Source: Obelidium mucronatum
Taxonomy: Eukaryota > Chytridiomycota > Chytridiomycetes > Chytridiales > Chytriomycetaceae
Reading direction: 5' to 3'
Length of the DNA stretch: 64,000 bases
NCBI GenBank assembly: GCA_025765595.1
Contig: JAIVFH010000130.1
Coordinates: 1-64,000 of the forward strand
Shown: one piece after another, positions 34,301 through 45,301 of the stretch
How the letters are laid out: each line of letters begins with the position of its first letter
How positions within the stretch are numbered: the first letter of the stretch is position 1
Notes under the pieces: model-generated
Seen by the model: the letters and a program-made list of their open reading frames with translations, nothing else
Told to the model about the DNA's origin: nothing
The model's database searches: none
Program-made: the position numbers and the translations under genes

Positions 34301-35969
34301 ATCTTAAAACATGGCAAAAATTAAAAAGAATTAATTCGATGGATTCCTTCCGTTTGTTCGGAAAAGAATTACTTTACCTGGAAGCCAAAAGACTTTACAT
34401 CTCTTTCCAAACCGACTCTCAAAGTACCGTTGTCCATACAAAAACTGTCTACAAAGAGCTTCTCCACTCGGCATGTTGCAATCCATCTCAACCCAAGTCC
34501 CACCCACAGGAAGAAACTGACCCTTTTCTGAAAACTCTTGCATTTCTTTGAACAGGGTTGGGTACAATTGTTCGACCCATTCAAACTGTTGCGCTTGCGA
34601 TGCAGTGAACGTGAAGTTCGGGTTTGACTTCATAAACATGATTTGGCGAGCCCAAGAACGGCCTGCTTTGCGTTTGGTTTCGTCGAATGGCCATAACCAA
34701 GCTGGCATAAATCCAGAAAGGGTCAAATCTCCCAAAATTCGCAATTGCAAACAAAAAACCTTGCTTTCTTTACTTACCAGTGTCGATGTGGCAGTTTCCA
34801 ACAGCGTTCAGTTCATGGAGGGAACGGCCTTCCTTCTTGCGGTCCGCGAAAAACTTTACAGCGATATCGTGAGCTTCTTGCAGTGCTCTAAAAAGCAAAG
34901 AGCAATCATTAGAACCTAGGGTAAGACTCGGGGACAACAAAAAAAGGAACATACTCTTCATCATTCAAACGGAACGCGTTAATAATACTATCTGCATAGT
35001 ACAATGCATCTGCATTAATTTGCCATTCTTGAGGAGTTTCCTGTAATAATATAAAGAAAATAAGTCGTGTTCAGTTTTTCGGCAAGCAATATTTTGTTTT
35101 AACAGCTTACCTTGACCAATTGAACCAAAGTCTTGAAATATAGCATCAAAGTGGCACCCAACTTGTTTCGAACAGAAATATCAGCCTGATCAAGCCTCCA
35201 GCTTCTATTCATATCCGGTCTGGGGCGATCCGCATCAGCAATCCCACCACGGAAGTTACACGCCATTTCGGCATAGAATTCAAATTTCTGTTTTGATTGT
35301 GTTTGGTGTCAATTGGTTGGATGGTGGTGGTATTCACCTCTCCAGCCACTGCTTTCTTGGTCAAGAGGTGATCCGAGTGGCGGTCATCACCAGTGCCACC
35401 AGTCAATCCAGCCACCGGATGGCCGTCAGTGGTCCAAATCATTACTTCGTTCGTGGCATCAAACTCAAACAATACTTCTTCGCCTGCGAAACTGGGAGGA
35501 ATCACGATTGAAACCTGATGAACCAAGCATTAGTCGCACATCAAACGAATGCAAGCCCTGCCAAACATAATAAAAGAAAATCACATACCTTAAACCAGAA
35601 GGTTGCAAGGGCTGGAATACAGAACATGGGCAAAGTCGAATAATCAAGTTAGTCTAACTCTACACCTATTACCAAACCACACAAGCATCAGTACAACTTA
35701 CTAGGACCGAACCAGCTGCCAACACTCGTCGGCTTGTAGTCTCCCTTGATGGCTTCTTGGAAAGAAATGCGTTTCAAGTCAGGGACGGCATACACCAGGA
35801 GGCTCACAGCCTCTGAGTTGCGTTTCTTCCACAGACACGTGTTCAGGTTGACATCCTCAAACTGTCCCTTCTGAACAAATTTGTCGAATCGCGCGAGAGT
35901 AATATCGCGATGCTTCTGGAGCGTGTTTAGGTTCGTTGTTAGCCGCTGGCTACTTGCGTTGCTGGGCAT
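31361..35969 (-). CDS. AMS1: GH38 alpha-mannosidase, Ams1/Man2C1 type
   Basis: A multi-exon minus-strand gene from ATG at 35969 to TGA at 31361-31363, with at least a dozen introns of 50-90 nt and roughly 1,000 residues. The N-terminal module ([14 protein letters not shown], then [20 protein letters not shown]) matches the Ams1 family. The catalytic domain has [17 protein letters not shown] (zinc-binding HxD) and [15 protein letters not shown] (nucleophile Asp), each split by an intron. Later come [12 protein letters not shown] and the C-terminal beta domains ending [18 protein letters not shown]. One exon is only 23 nt (35589-35611). In yeast this enzyme trims free and imported N-glycan mannose in the vacuole or cytosol. 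No signal peptide is present, consistent with that family. I give the family-level symbol; orthology was not tested. Confidence 0.88.
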
Positions 35970-36157
35970 TCAGAGTTTTTTTTATTTGAGTTTTTTATTA
36001 TTGTGCCTTTCACCCAAATCTCGATTTTCCCGGCCCAACAAATTTCCATTTCCTTCATCCTCCGGCCAAACCCCCCAGTTGTCAACATGGATTTGAGCCG
36101 TTCTGTGCTCCTGAAACATGCCCCGCGACAAGTCAGACAATATGCCCTTCATTTGCA

Positions 36158-36822
36158 CTATTGAGAGGGGCTGAAAAGATGTGAGATAGCCCGTTTTGCT
36201 GAAGTCCAAACCATTTCAACCGGGATCAAACTGTATGAAAATCGAAATGTAGTCACTTTCGAGGAATCTGAAACGTACTTCAGATGTGAAAAGATTTTCG
36301 ATTGATGCGGAGTTTCAGTTGCTGCAGTGATTTCAACGACACCAGACGGCATTGGTGCAACAGGAACACGTGAAGGCCCAACATTACCAGCATTCACTGA
36401 AGTAGACAAACTGGTACAGGGACTACTGGAGTGGCAAGTCGAGTCTCTTCTGCAACAGATGGTTGCGTTGTCACAGGTTGTTTGTGCTCTGTATGTTCGC
36501 TTTGGCTTGGGGCCGCTTGAACCAACTGATGTTCTGGCTGCGACTCTTCTCTTACCTTTAGAAGGCACTGGCGATGTCGAAATGGGGGCAGATGTAAGTA
36601 TGCCTTCGACCGCGTCGTTTTCGTTTGATTGAATCACCAAGAAGAGGCTGTAGCTGTTCCATTCAGCCACGTATCAAAGGCTACAAACGTACTTACGCAA
36701 TAGTGGAGATTTGGTTGTCCTGGAGAGTGTTGTTCTGTTGCAATCGTGATCCGGGGGATTAACGAAGGATTTCTGGCCGGCTGAATTTCAGCCGGGAAAG
36801 TCGAATTTTGGCTGAAAGGCAC
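36158..36822 (-). CDS. Small gene of unknown function
   Basis: Minus-strand coding-like exons: about 36822-36699 (FPAEIQPARNPSLIPRITIA, then QPNLHYC) ends at a GTAAGTACG donor. A second (36670-36282) is basic and Ser/Thr-rich (PSKGKRRVAARTSVGSSGPK). A short last exon (IPVEMVWTSAKRAISHLFS) is joined across a GTACGTTT...ATACAG intron and stops at 36158. Phases between the first two exons do not join cleanly by eye, and the real start may lie upstream of 36822. A nuclear-localisation-like KRKRRGR word lies in an alternative frame. No family recognised. Confidence 0.35.
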
Positions 36823-36946
36823 AATACCAAGCAGAAGGGTACTTCAGAAGTACCCTCTTCTTATGAAGACGCGAAAAGAAAAGGTTAAAGAAATTGATAT
36901 TGACGATGGAATCGGATGGATCGACATTAAAAACAAGTAAACAAGT

Positions 36947-37746
36947 ATGCAAATCAACATTCAACCACCGCCAGAATCACCATCACGGGTAAACTCTGCC
37001 TCTAAAAAACCGCAAACGGCGCCTGCCGCCATATCCCGGCAGCGATCCGTGTTTTACGACGCAAAGGTTGCTGGCGCGCTTGGTATTCCCGGTGCAGGTG
37101 CAGGTGGACTTCTTGGGGGAGGAGCAACAGCAGGAACGCGATCTGTTTCCGTGATGCGGGCTGCCTCGACAATCTCTGTTACAAAGTCCAAGCTTACCAG
37201 AGGTAAAAATAATCAATTATAAATAATTGATTTATGTTTCTTTACTTATGAATAATAATTACTAAAAGAATAAAATCAAAACAAAAAGGGCACGCCGAAG
37301 TATTCCGGCCAATCACGTTGGAAGATTTAAATACAGCACTCTCAGTGATATCATCTGACGGCGGGAAAAAAATCACACACTCGGATATCGAAGCCTTTTT
37401 ACAGCAATATTTTCCAACAGGAATATTCCACTCAAAACTAGCCAAAGTGTTGATTTCTAGTAACCCCAAAGAAGACACGATAACCAAGGAGCAGCTCCAG
37501 AGTTTATTGATTAGCAAGCAATGTGATTTCTTTGAGGAAGCTTTCCAGTTGGTGGAGAATGGGGAAAAGGCGGATTTACTCAGTGATGCAGCAATCTATC
37601 GGCTTTTGAGATGTATGGACACGAAATATGGAATGCCTCGACGTGGAGATTTGGCAGCCATCAAAGCGACTTTCGATAGGGATAAGGATGGGGCATTGAA
37701 CAAGGAAGACTTTAAGAAAATGAACATGTCGATTCATAGGCACTGA
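36947..37746 (+). CDS. EF-hand protein, 237 residues
   Basis: Two exons (36947-37202, 37289-37746) join in phase 1 across an 86 nt GTAAAA...AAAAAG intron. The N-terminal ~85 residues are basic and low complexity (Pro/Ala/Gly/Ser). The C-terminal ~150 residues form helix-loop-helix pairs; only the last loop, DRDKDGALNKED, is a canonical calcium-binding EF-hand with Asp at 1, 3 and 5, Gly at 6 and an acidic residue at 12. The earlier loop (SSDGGKKITHSDIE) is degenerate. This is the layout of flagellar or cytoskeletal EF-hand proteins, but I cannot name an orthologue. A broken copy of the last exon end lies just downstream. Confidence 0.75.
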
Positions 37747-37837
37747 GGAACCAAAAAATCCTAAATAAAAGTAATAAAGGACAAGAAAAAACGGGGTTGC
37801 AATGTATGCAAATGTGCAATGGACATATGGCAGGCGG

Positions 37838-37910
37838 CCGTCAATGCGACTTTCGATAGGAGACAAGGATGACTTCAAGAAAATGTAATCGATTCATAAG
37901 CGGTCTGCCA
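37838..37910 (+). pseudogene. Decayed duplicate of the EF-hand exon end
   Basis: The sequence CAATGCGACTTTCGATAGG, then GACAAGGATGACTTCAAGAA, then ATCGATTCATAAG follows the same order as the last 90 bp of the upstream gene. It has lost about 17 bp, and the first stop now follows AAAATG. A third, shorter echo (CGACTCTCGATCGAAAAC) lies near 37968. Confidence 0.65.
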
Positions 37911-38460
37911 ATCCATTGCCTCTTGCGATATATGGATAAGTAATGCATCCCTGAAAAGCGAGTAGGCGACTCTCGATCGAAAACACTTTAAGTTGATTCT
38001 GATGGGAAGCAGACAGTTATTGCCATTTGAATCCAGTATAAAATAGAATTGAATGGTCCGAAAGTTTTCGACTCGTTTATTTGGCTCGAGTATGAATTTG
38101 GGTATTGGTGATTGGGCGATTGGGGATTGCGAGAGTTGGATGAAACATCAATGCACTAATGTCTTGACGGCCATTGCTATGCATGCCAAGGCAACATAGG
38201 GAGACAAACGTTCGCCAATGCGGGCCATCTTCCAGAAAGCACCTAGGAAGCCATGCTTATTTCTGTCAATGAGCGAAGGAAACTGGGCTATCGACAGACA
38301 TTGAGTACACCACACCAACAACAACCAAAAAAATCCAAGACAAAGAAACCTCTGACAAAGGTGCAAGTGCAGATGAGCAACAGCAGAATCAGCAGCAGAC
38401 CGTCAAACTTGAAGATGGCCGTCATTTTATTTTATTTTTTATTTAATTTTTTCTGCAGAA
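37911..38460. other. Intergenic region; possible small minus-strand membrane ORF
   Basis: A short minus frame ending at 38148 ([20 protein letters not shown], preceded by a CATTGACAG acceptor-like sequence near 38260) has a hydrophobic segment typical of tiny mitochondrial membrane proteins. The evidence is thin: no clear start exon and no family. The rest is AT-rich promoter-type DNA for the downstream plus-strand gene. Confidence 0.25.
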
Positions 38461-39273
38461 ATGTTTTCGCTTTTTCAGAGTGTCCGCCGCTACGTCACGG
38501 CGGGGCCTGGGTCGCAGTCCCGGCGCGTGGCGGTGCCCCCGGGCATCGCAGTCTCGGTCGGCGCCGGGTCGCTCGCGGACAACCCCGGGGCGCGCACGCG
38601 GCGCAAGCGCGTCGGACGCGGCGGCGGCGGCGGCAAGGGCAAGACGGCGGGGCGCGGCCACAAGGGCTTCCACGCGCGCGCGGCGAAGAGCCGGCCCGTG
38701 CCGGGCTTCGAGGGCGGCCAGGCGGGCATCCTGCGCGCGGTCCCGAAGCTGGGCTTCCGGCCGCCCGCCGCCCGCGTGCTCGCGCCGCTGCGCCTCGACG
38801 CGCTGCAGCACTGGATCGACGCGCGCCGCCTCGATCCGGCGCGCCCGATCGGCATCCGCGAGCTCGTCGCCGCGCGCTGCGTCGGCGGCGGCGCCAAGGA
38901 CGGCGTCGTCGTGCTGGCGAAGGGCGGCCACTTCCTGCGGTCGGCCGTCGATCTGCGCGTGACTCATGCGTCGCAGCGCGCGATCCAGCTGATTGAAGAG
39001 AAGGGCGGAAAAGTAACATGCTTCGACTACGACAGATCAACTATCCGCGCCCTGCTGAATCCTGCAAAGTTTATAGGCGAGCCCACTCCTTCAGTCATTA
39101 ACAAATCTATTCCAGGTAATTGGGTCTTTTTTTCGGTGTGTTTGTTATTCCTGATCATTTGTCTCTTTTCTTTCAACTTAGCGAGATACTTTGATTCTGC
39201 TAAACGCGGATACCTGGCGGACCAAGTGGATAAACTGATGGACCGGGTCAAGAAATATAAAGAAACGAATTGA
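38461..39273 (+). CDS. MRPL10: Mitochondrial large-subunit ribosomal protein uL15
   Basis: Exons 38461-39115 and 39182-39273 join across a 66 nt GTAATT...TTAG intron, giving 248 residues. A short basic leader (MFSLFQSVRRYVTAG) suggests mitochondrial import. The uL15 core follows: ARTRRKRVGRGGGGGKGKTA and GRGHKGFHARAA, the glycine/basic loop that threads into 23S-type rRNA, then FEGGQAGILRAVPKLGF, and the C-terminal domain with VVVLAKGGHFLRSAVDLRV. A short extension encoded by exon 2 follows. Exon 1 up to about 38985 is exceptionally GC-rich with G/C in nearly every third position, and then drops abruptly. The gene symbol is the yeast name for this family. Confidence 0.88.
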   Translation: MFSLFQSVRRYVTAGPGSQSRRVAVPPGIAVSVGAGSLADNPGARTRRKRVGRGGGGGKGKTAGRGHKGFHARAAKSRPVPGFEGGQAGILRAVPKLGFRPPAARVLAPLRLDALQHWIDARRLDPARPIGIRELVAARCVGGGAKDGVVVLAKGGHFLRSAVDLRVTHASQRAIQLIEEKGGKVTCFDYDRSTIRALLNPAKFIGEPTPSVINKSIPGNWVFFSVCLLFLIICLFSFNLARYFDSAKRGYLADQVDKLMDRVKKYKETN

Positions 39274-39389
39274 AAAAAAAAGCGAAATAAAAAACAACAA
39301 CAGTGGAATAAGTTATGCAAATATCTAAATAAATTTTATGGATAATACAATAATGAACGAGGTGTTTTTTTTCGCTTCCGTCTCTGTCT

Positions 39390-41207
39390 TCAAAAGAAGG
39401 AAGCAAGACTTTGTGAGTGTCGCAATATGCTTTTCCGTTTTGTTGCAGTATTATGGACGTGATTATTGAAACCTATGGGCTTGGAACTTGGAGTGGTCGC
39501 AACAGGGGCTGGTTGCCGTAAAACCAGTGGTGGTAGGCTAATAATGTTTTGGTGTTCATCATGCAAAGAGACTCGCTGTAGCATTTCAGTCGCTTCCAAG
39601 TCCAGAGCACTTGGCCTTCGACTCGCAGGATGAATAATCATATCTCGCAAAGATGAAGAACTTGCTCGACTTCTTATCCGTTCAGAAATGGATCGGGTTC
39701 TTAACGCACCACCACCACTTCCTCCTGCTCCTCCGTCCACCAGCACACGATTATCGCGCCGTATCGACGGCAAAGGAGGCGGCAAAACAACCGGCGCAGT
39801 CCACCCCTTTCTCCGAAACATGGCCACAACCCGCTCAGCTTCCGTATCCCAATGTCTCCAACACAATCTCTCACGACCTAGAATCACTGTTCCATCCTTG
39901 ATGACTTTTCGCCACCGAATCACTTCATAATCAATCAAGGGCCCCGAGCAGCAAGAACAACAAGACACATTCGATGGATTCAAGAGCGCCTTCAGATTCG
40001 TTTGCATATGCTTAAGAACAGGCGTCTGATGCCGATGCAACACACGCGCCGCAAGCTCCTGCAAACTCGGGGGATTATAAACCTCCTCCCCGTCCTCTAT
40101 TTTAGCCATGATTTCCTCATAGTCCATTTCCGTGAGCAATGGACAATCCGTCGTATCCAGCCGATGCAGTGTCTTTAAACGAAACAACTCGACAGGTAAG
40201 TACTTGATTTGATTCTGACTTAGATCCAAATCTTGGAGTGTGTTTATGAGTCCGATTTCTTGAGGGATAATTGTCAATTGGTTTCGAGAGAAATCCAGCG
40301 TTGAAAGTTGGTGGAGGGAACCGATTGTGGTTGGGATGCAAGTAAGGGCGTTTTGTGAACATGCGAGTTCACGCAGTTTGGTGCAATGAGCAATCGTTGT
40401 GGGAATTGTTTCGAGTTTGTTGTTTGAAAAGTCGGCCCATTGCAGGTTCTTGAGGTATCCAATTTCAGGGGGAATGACTTTCAAGCTATTGGAAGACCTG
40501 TAAATAAGGAAAAAGACACAGTTAAGACACACTAAAAAATAATAGATATGGCACGACGCAAAAGCCAAAGACACCACTTACAGGTCAAGGTTTGAGATTA
40601 TGTTACCATACAAGCCAATGTGCGGCGAGATGGCAACGAGATGTTTCTCCCGAAGCTTCAGGATATGCTTTTTCGCGCCGCTACTTTGATCATCAACGTC
40701 TTTTGCAAGCACAGGTTTCATGAGTCGCGGCAGGGCGCCTTCTGGCGTGCCATCCAACTTTAATGCAACTCTGTATTCCACAATGCTTTCTGGGTTGTTT
40801 GAAAAGAGCGGAAGCAGATCCGCATCCGACAGCGACTCTTGTTGTTCTTTTGCTGATGAAGTGGGGAGAGATTCGTCGCCGAATGGGTCGTTGTTGTGGA
40901 TAGAGTTTTTGAGTTCTTCCTGGTCATCGTGAACAGCAACGACTTGCACCTGCACGCCGCGGCCGAGAAACGGCTGCGACACGGCGCGGCGCAGACCGTC
41001 GAGGCGCATCGACAACGGCCGGCGCCGCACATCGTTCGCTGCGCCGCCGCCAGCGTTTCGCTGCCGAAGCACGCGCCGGTGTTCGCCAACAACGGCGTCA
41101 AAGTCCACGTGCACCGCCGCATTGTCGAGAGCTGCGGCGATTCGGTCGACCGGCGGCGGCGGCGTGGCGTCCGCGCTGGCGTAGGCGATGCGGGTCGTAG
41201 CTTTCAT
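39390..41207 (-). CDS. Leucine-rich-repeat protein, 577 residues
   Basis: Two exons (41207-40582, 40497-39390) join in phase across an 84 nt GTAAGT...TTACAG intron. Residues about 185-330 hold five to six LRR units of the IPxxIGxLxxLxxLDxSxNxL class, for example LQDLDLSQNQIKYLPVELF. A Cys-rich motif follows (SNVSCCSCCSGPLIDYEV, then RLCWRHWD), resembling the C-terminal cysteine module of LRRC58-like proteins. The tail is Ser/Arg-rich. The N-terminal third is low complexity and encoded by GC-rich DNA. It is probably a cytoplasmic scaffold; partners are unknown. It lies head-to-tail with the exonuclease gene upstream, 78 bp away. Confidence 0.8.
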
Positions 41208-41285
41208 TTCGGCTTCCCACTATGACTTATTTTTTTATTCTTGACCTTCGAGAACAAAAAAGTCGAGTTACACCCCACTTTTATT

Positions 41286-42254
41286 TCAAACGGCACCCTC
41301 TTTCCACGCCAAATACTTTTGATGCAATGCATCCCGTGCCTTCCATAATTTCTTGTGTTTGTTAACAGCACTCCGTGTCATTTCAGTGCCATCCGCCAAA
41401 TGGGTGGGAACCCCATCCGAATCCCACACTGAAAAAAGCAACGTATCTCGAAACATTTCTTGTGGTGGTACAGCACCAGCCATCAATTTCTCCACTCGAG
41501 CCGCATCAGCAACCTCCTTCACCTTTCTCTTTTCCTCCTGAATCAACAACGCCCTCTCCTGTTCATACGCTTTCGCTTGCTCCACCTCCTCCTCCTCCTC
41601 CCCACCCGCCACCCCGTCCTCCACACCACCTTCCTGACGCTTCTGCTCTAAACTTGTCACACGGAACAAATGCCCATCCCGCAACAACCACTTTGCAATC
41701 GTGACAATGTTACGGGAATCATCAATCCCACTATGATGTGTGCCGACAAGCTTTTCATTCATGATATTCAACATCCGGACCATCGAATCCACTTTACGTT
41801 TCCCAGTGTGTGTGGCGAAGGCGTGCTTGATGTTGCACCACTTGGAAAACAACTGCAAGGCGGCGGCAGCGGCTGGGTCACAGTCCGAATCAATCAACCC
41901 ATGGTACTTCAACTCTGTTGGAAGCATAGCGCGCAAGTCCCAGTCCCCGCAGGTAACCGCCAACGTGTTGTCATCTGTGATCTTGTGTGTTTCAAGGAAC
42001 GAGACGAGATCCGCCCATGCTTGTGGGAACTTGGGTGCCTTGTCGAAAACGCTTTGAGGGATCCCTTTCTTGTTTCGAAAGCCAGGGTTTCTGGTGGGTT
42101 GGATGAAGGTGTGGAATTCGGCGGTGATTGTTTGGGTGGTTGTGGATACGAGGATGACAGGGAATTCGGTGATTTCATGGGATGTTGTGTCGTTTGTTTG
42201 GACAACGGATGCTTCAAAGTCCAGGATTGCTAAATGAGTGTATTTTTGCAACAT
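41286..42254 (-). CDS. ERI1-like 3'-5' exoribonuclease (DEDDh)
   Basis: A single-exon gene of 322 residues. Motifs in order: HLAILDFEA (catalytic Asp-x-Glu), CGDWDLRAML (second Asp), and HHSGIDDSRNIVTIA (the general-base His and last Asp). FHTFIQPTRNP between them is typical of ERI1/3'hExo-type nucleases. The C-terminal ~110 residues are Glu/Lys-rich and end in a helical segment. Family members trim 3' ends of small RNAs, histone mRNA or 5.8S rRNA. No SAP domain is visible, so the narrower role is open. It shares a ~345 bp AT-rich intergenic region with the divergent chitinase gene. Confidence 0.85.
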   Translation of the reverse strand: MLQKYTHLAILDFEASVVQTNDTTSHEITEFPVILVSTTTQTITAEFHTFIQPTRNPGFRNKKGIPQSVFDKAPKFPQAWADLVSFLETHKITDDNTLAVTCGDWDLRAMLPTELKYHGLIDSDCDPAAAAALQLFSKWCNIKHAFATHTGKRKVDSMVRMLNIMNEKLVGTHHSGIDDSRNIVTIAKWLLRDGHLFRVTSLEQKRQEGGVEDGVAGGEEEEEVEQAKAYEQERALLIQEEKRKVKEVADAARVEKLMAGAVPPQEMFRDTLLFSVWDSDGVPTHLADGTEMTRSAVNKHKKLWKARDALHQKYLAWKEGAV

Positions 42255-42599
42255 TATTATTGTTCTTTATCTTTCAAAAAAAAATCAAAGTGGTCAAGTG
42301 GTGGTTAAGTGAGTAATAATGTGGTCAAGTCAAAACGAAATAAAAACGAAGATTCTTTACAAATTCTCTTGGCTCACCATCACGCTATCAAAATTCTTTC
42401 GATTTTGGAATTAGATTTTTCCCCAACGTGTTTCAAATGGTTATTTTTCTCGAAACAGATTTTGAAACGAAATTTGTTTGACCGCAAGAAATAATTTTTT
42501 TCCCGAAAATTTTTTTTTCAGGCTAACCTTTAAAAACGAGGCGTGAACCTTCTTCAAATTCAGTTTCATTTTTTTTTTACTTTGCATACACACACATAG

Positions 42600-45120
42600 A
42601 TGCTTCTGAAGGCTATTCTTCTTGCCGCATCTACCGCTACCTTAACATCTGCCGCTGCATCTTGTACCGGTGGTGCCTGGGGCTGCCAGTCCAACGCTCT
42701 CTCTGTCTGCCAGGAAGGTACTTGGGTGGCTATCCAAAAATGTGGCTCTGGGGAATCTTGCATGGCAGGTCCAGCTTACGGATGCTTTGCCGGTGGTAAC
42801 GGTGGTGGCGAGAATCCACCTGAAGTCCCTGAGGAGCCAACCGAAGACCCTTCTGGTGAACCCGAGGAGCCAACGGAGGACCCTACTGATGATCCTGAGG
42901 AGCCCACGGAGGATCCAGAGGAACCAACTGAGGATCCAACTGAAGACCCAGAGGAACCGTCCGAAGACCCAGAGGAACCGTCCGAAGACCCAGAGGAACC
43001 ATCCGAAGACCCAGAGGAGCCATCCGAAGACCCAGAGGAGCCATCCGAAGACCCAGAGGAGCCATCCGAAGACCCAGAGGAACCATCGGAAGACCCAGAA
43101 GAACCGTCCGAAGACCCAGAGGAACCAACTGAAGACCCTACTGACGTTCCAGAAGAACCAACTGAAGATCCAACCGATGTCCCAGAGGAGCCGACTGAGG
43201 ATCCGACCGATATTCCTGAGGATACTGAAGACCCAACTGATGTTCCTGAAGAGCCAACCGAAGACCCAACTGAAGACCCAGAAGAGCCAACTGAAGACCC
43301 AGAAGAGCCAACTGAAGACCCTACTGATGTTCCTGAAGAGCCAACCGAGGATCCAACTGAAGACCCAGAGGAACCAACTGAAGACCCAACTGATGTCCCA
43401 GAGGAGCCAACGGAAGATCCAACTGATATTCCTGAGGACACCGAAGACCCCACCGACGTTCCTGAAGTACCAACTGAAGATCCAACCGATGCACCAACTG
43501 AAGATCCTACCGATGACCCTGAGGAGCCAACTGAGGATCCAACCGAAGTTCCAGAGCCTACCACTACTACCACTAGCACTACTACTACTACGACAACTTT
43601 GGCTCAAGTCCCAAGTCCCACCACCAAGCCACCGCAGCCACCAGTCTTGGGAGAGTTCTGTTACCCCAAGTATTCTCCTGGAAAGGACTACTCCAAAGAT
43701 TCGATTGTGTCTTCAAATGGTGTCAACTATAAAGCAAAGTATCAGACAAAGAGTGATCCTGGTCAAGCCGGTGATTACTCCGACTGGAGCAAACTGAATG
43801 CATGCGATGTCAACACTTTGAAGCCACGACCGTTCACGACTCCTGGCATGATTGGGTACGTGTTTTCTGTTTGTTTTTCTAATGCTCTTCCATCCTGACC
43901 CAAACCGCTACAATAGATACTGGGCAAATTGGGCCGCGTACTCAAGACCCCAAACAAACATTGATCTTCTCGATTTGTCTGGATTCTCCGCAATCAATTA
44001 CGCTTTCGTTGACGCCACCGACGACGGGTCTATCAAGTCTTTCGATGACTGGGCTGACTTTTTGAACCTGTCTAAGTTAACAGGAACTGTGCGCGCAAAG
44101 TACCCAAACATTCGCGCCCTTATTTCAATTGGAGGTTGGTCAGGATCAAAGCACATCAGTAATATCGCCAAAAGCGAAACAGCTACAGCCAATTTTGTCA
44201 AGAATGTTCAAAAATACCTCAATGACAATGGATTTGACGGTGTTGACATCGATTGGGAACACCCAGGAGGCGGAGGCTTGCCATGTAACGCTGTGGACCC
44301 TCAAGATGCAATCAACTATGCCAAACTCTTGAAGGCGCTGCGTACTGCGCTTGGACCAGATGCCTCCATCTCAATTGCTGCTTCTGCCAACGCTAAAACG
44401 TACGTTGTCAATGGAAAGAACTACCTCCCTGAAATTGCCGAGTCTCTGTCTTACATTCAAGTCATGACTTACGATTACTACGGATCCTGGTCTCCTTACT
44501 CTGACTTCAACAGCCCATTGCATGCTCCAGGCTCCTCAGATCCGCGTCAACCAGCTGCCAACGGAAAGCAGTGGTCAATCGCTGGTTCGATGGCCGAATT
44601 CGAAGCCGCTGGTGTTCCAAAGTCTAAACTTGTTCCTGGTATTGGATTCTATGGCCGTTCATGGACAGTCGAGAGCGATGCCAACAATGGTCTCTACCAG
44701 CACTGCGCGGGTGCCAAGAGTGTAAACGCTTCATGCACTGCGATTCAAGGAGACGTATTGGATGACCCTTGGGATGACAAGTGTCCTGGAAGCACTCCTG
44801 GCCGTTCTGGTGTCTGGATGTACTTGAACTTACGTGGTGACACTGCCGGTACACGTTCTCAAAGCAATGCTCCTCTTGCTGGAGCGGACCCTTTCACTGC
44901 CACCAACGGATGGATCCGCAAGTACTACGACTTTGCCGAGAGCCCAACCTTGTACAACCCAACCACTAAGCAATTCATTAGTTACGATGATCCACAATCT
45001 ATCGAGAAGAAGACTTCTTGGGCCAAGAAGTCAGGATACGCGGGAATCATGACTTGGGAATTGGACCAAGACTACAAACATGAGATGATCAACGCGATGC
45101 GCAAGGGATGGGGCGTTTAA
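42600..45120 (+). CDS. Secreted GH18 chitinase with two chitin-binding modules and an acidic Pro-rich linker
   Basis: Exons 42600-43855 and 43917-45120 join across a 61 nt intron, giving 819 residues. Residues 1-20 are a signal peptide (MLLKAILLAASTATLTSAAA). Residues 21-63 form a six-cysteine CBM19-like module (GAWGCQSNALSVCQEGTWVA). Residues about 70-320 are a repeat linker of EEPSEDP and EEPTEDPTDVP units. After a Thr-rich stretch a CBM5/12-like module follows (residues ~351-403, YSKDSIVSSNGVNYKAKYQ). The GH18 barrel begins at YWANWAAY and carries the catalytic DGVDIDWE (residues ~525-532); MTYDYYGSW and MTWELDQD complete the active-site strands. It probably hydrolyses chitin outside the cell, in wall remodelling or feeding. 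The linker is very acidic and unusually regular. Confidence 0.93.
42840..43560 (+). repeat. 21-33 bp coding minisatellite in the chitinase linker
   Basis: Tandem 21 bp units (GAAGACCCAGAGGAACCATCC type) for about 43-3130 of the linker, centred on 42945-43130, then longer 33 and 66 bp composite units to 43550. Adjacent 21 bp units are nearly identical at the DNA level, indicating recent unit turnover, while the later units have diverged at synonymous positions. Confidence 0.85.
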
Positions 45121-45301
45121 AGCCACTTGCCACATTTATTTCCTTTATTAAATCCAAACAATAAACTTGCATTCGATTTTAGCTTTCATGTTGTTTCTTA
45201 CACATTTACAGTAGTCAACGAATGTAAAACGAACGAAGTATATTTGATTTGATTTATACAAGGTGCATTTATTTGAAATAACGATAAAGATTTGAAGCAC
45301 T

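Noticed and set aside
38443..39040. Arg/Ala-rich ORFs overlapping the uL15m gene
   Set aside because: Shadows of GC-rich coding DNA; the uL15 frame is the only one with family motifs.
42642..43607. Long minus-strand ORFs opposite the chitinase linker (321 and 267 residues)
   Set aside because: They are by-products of the 21 bp coding repeat, which stays open in several frames; the plus strand has signal peptide, domains and clean splicing.
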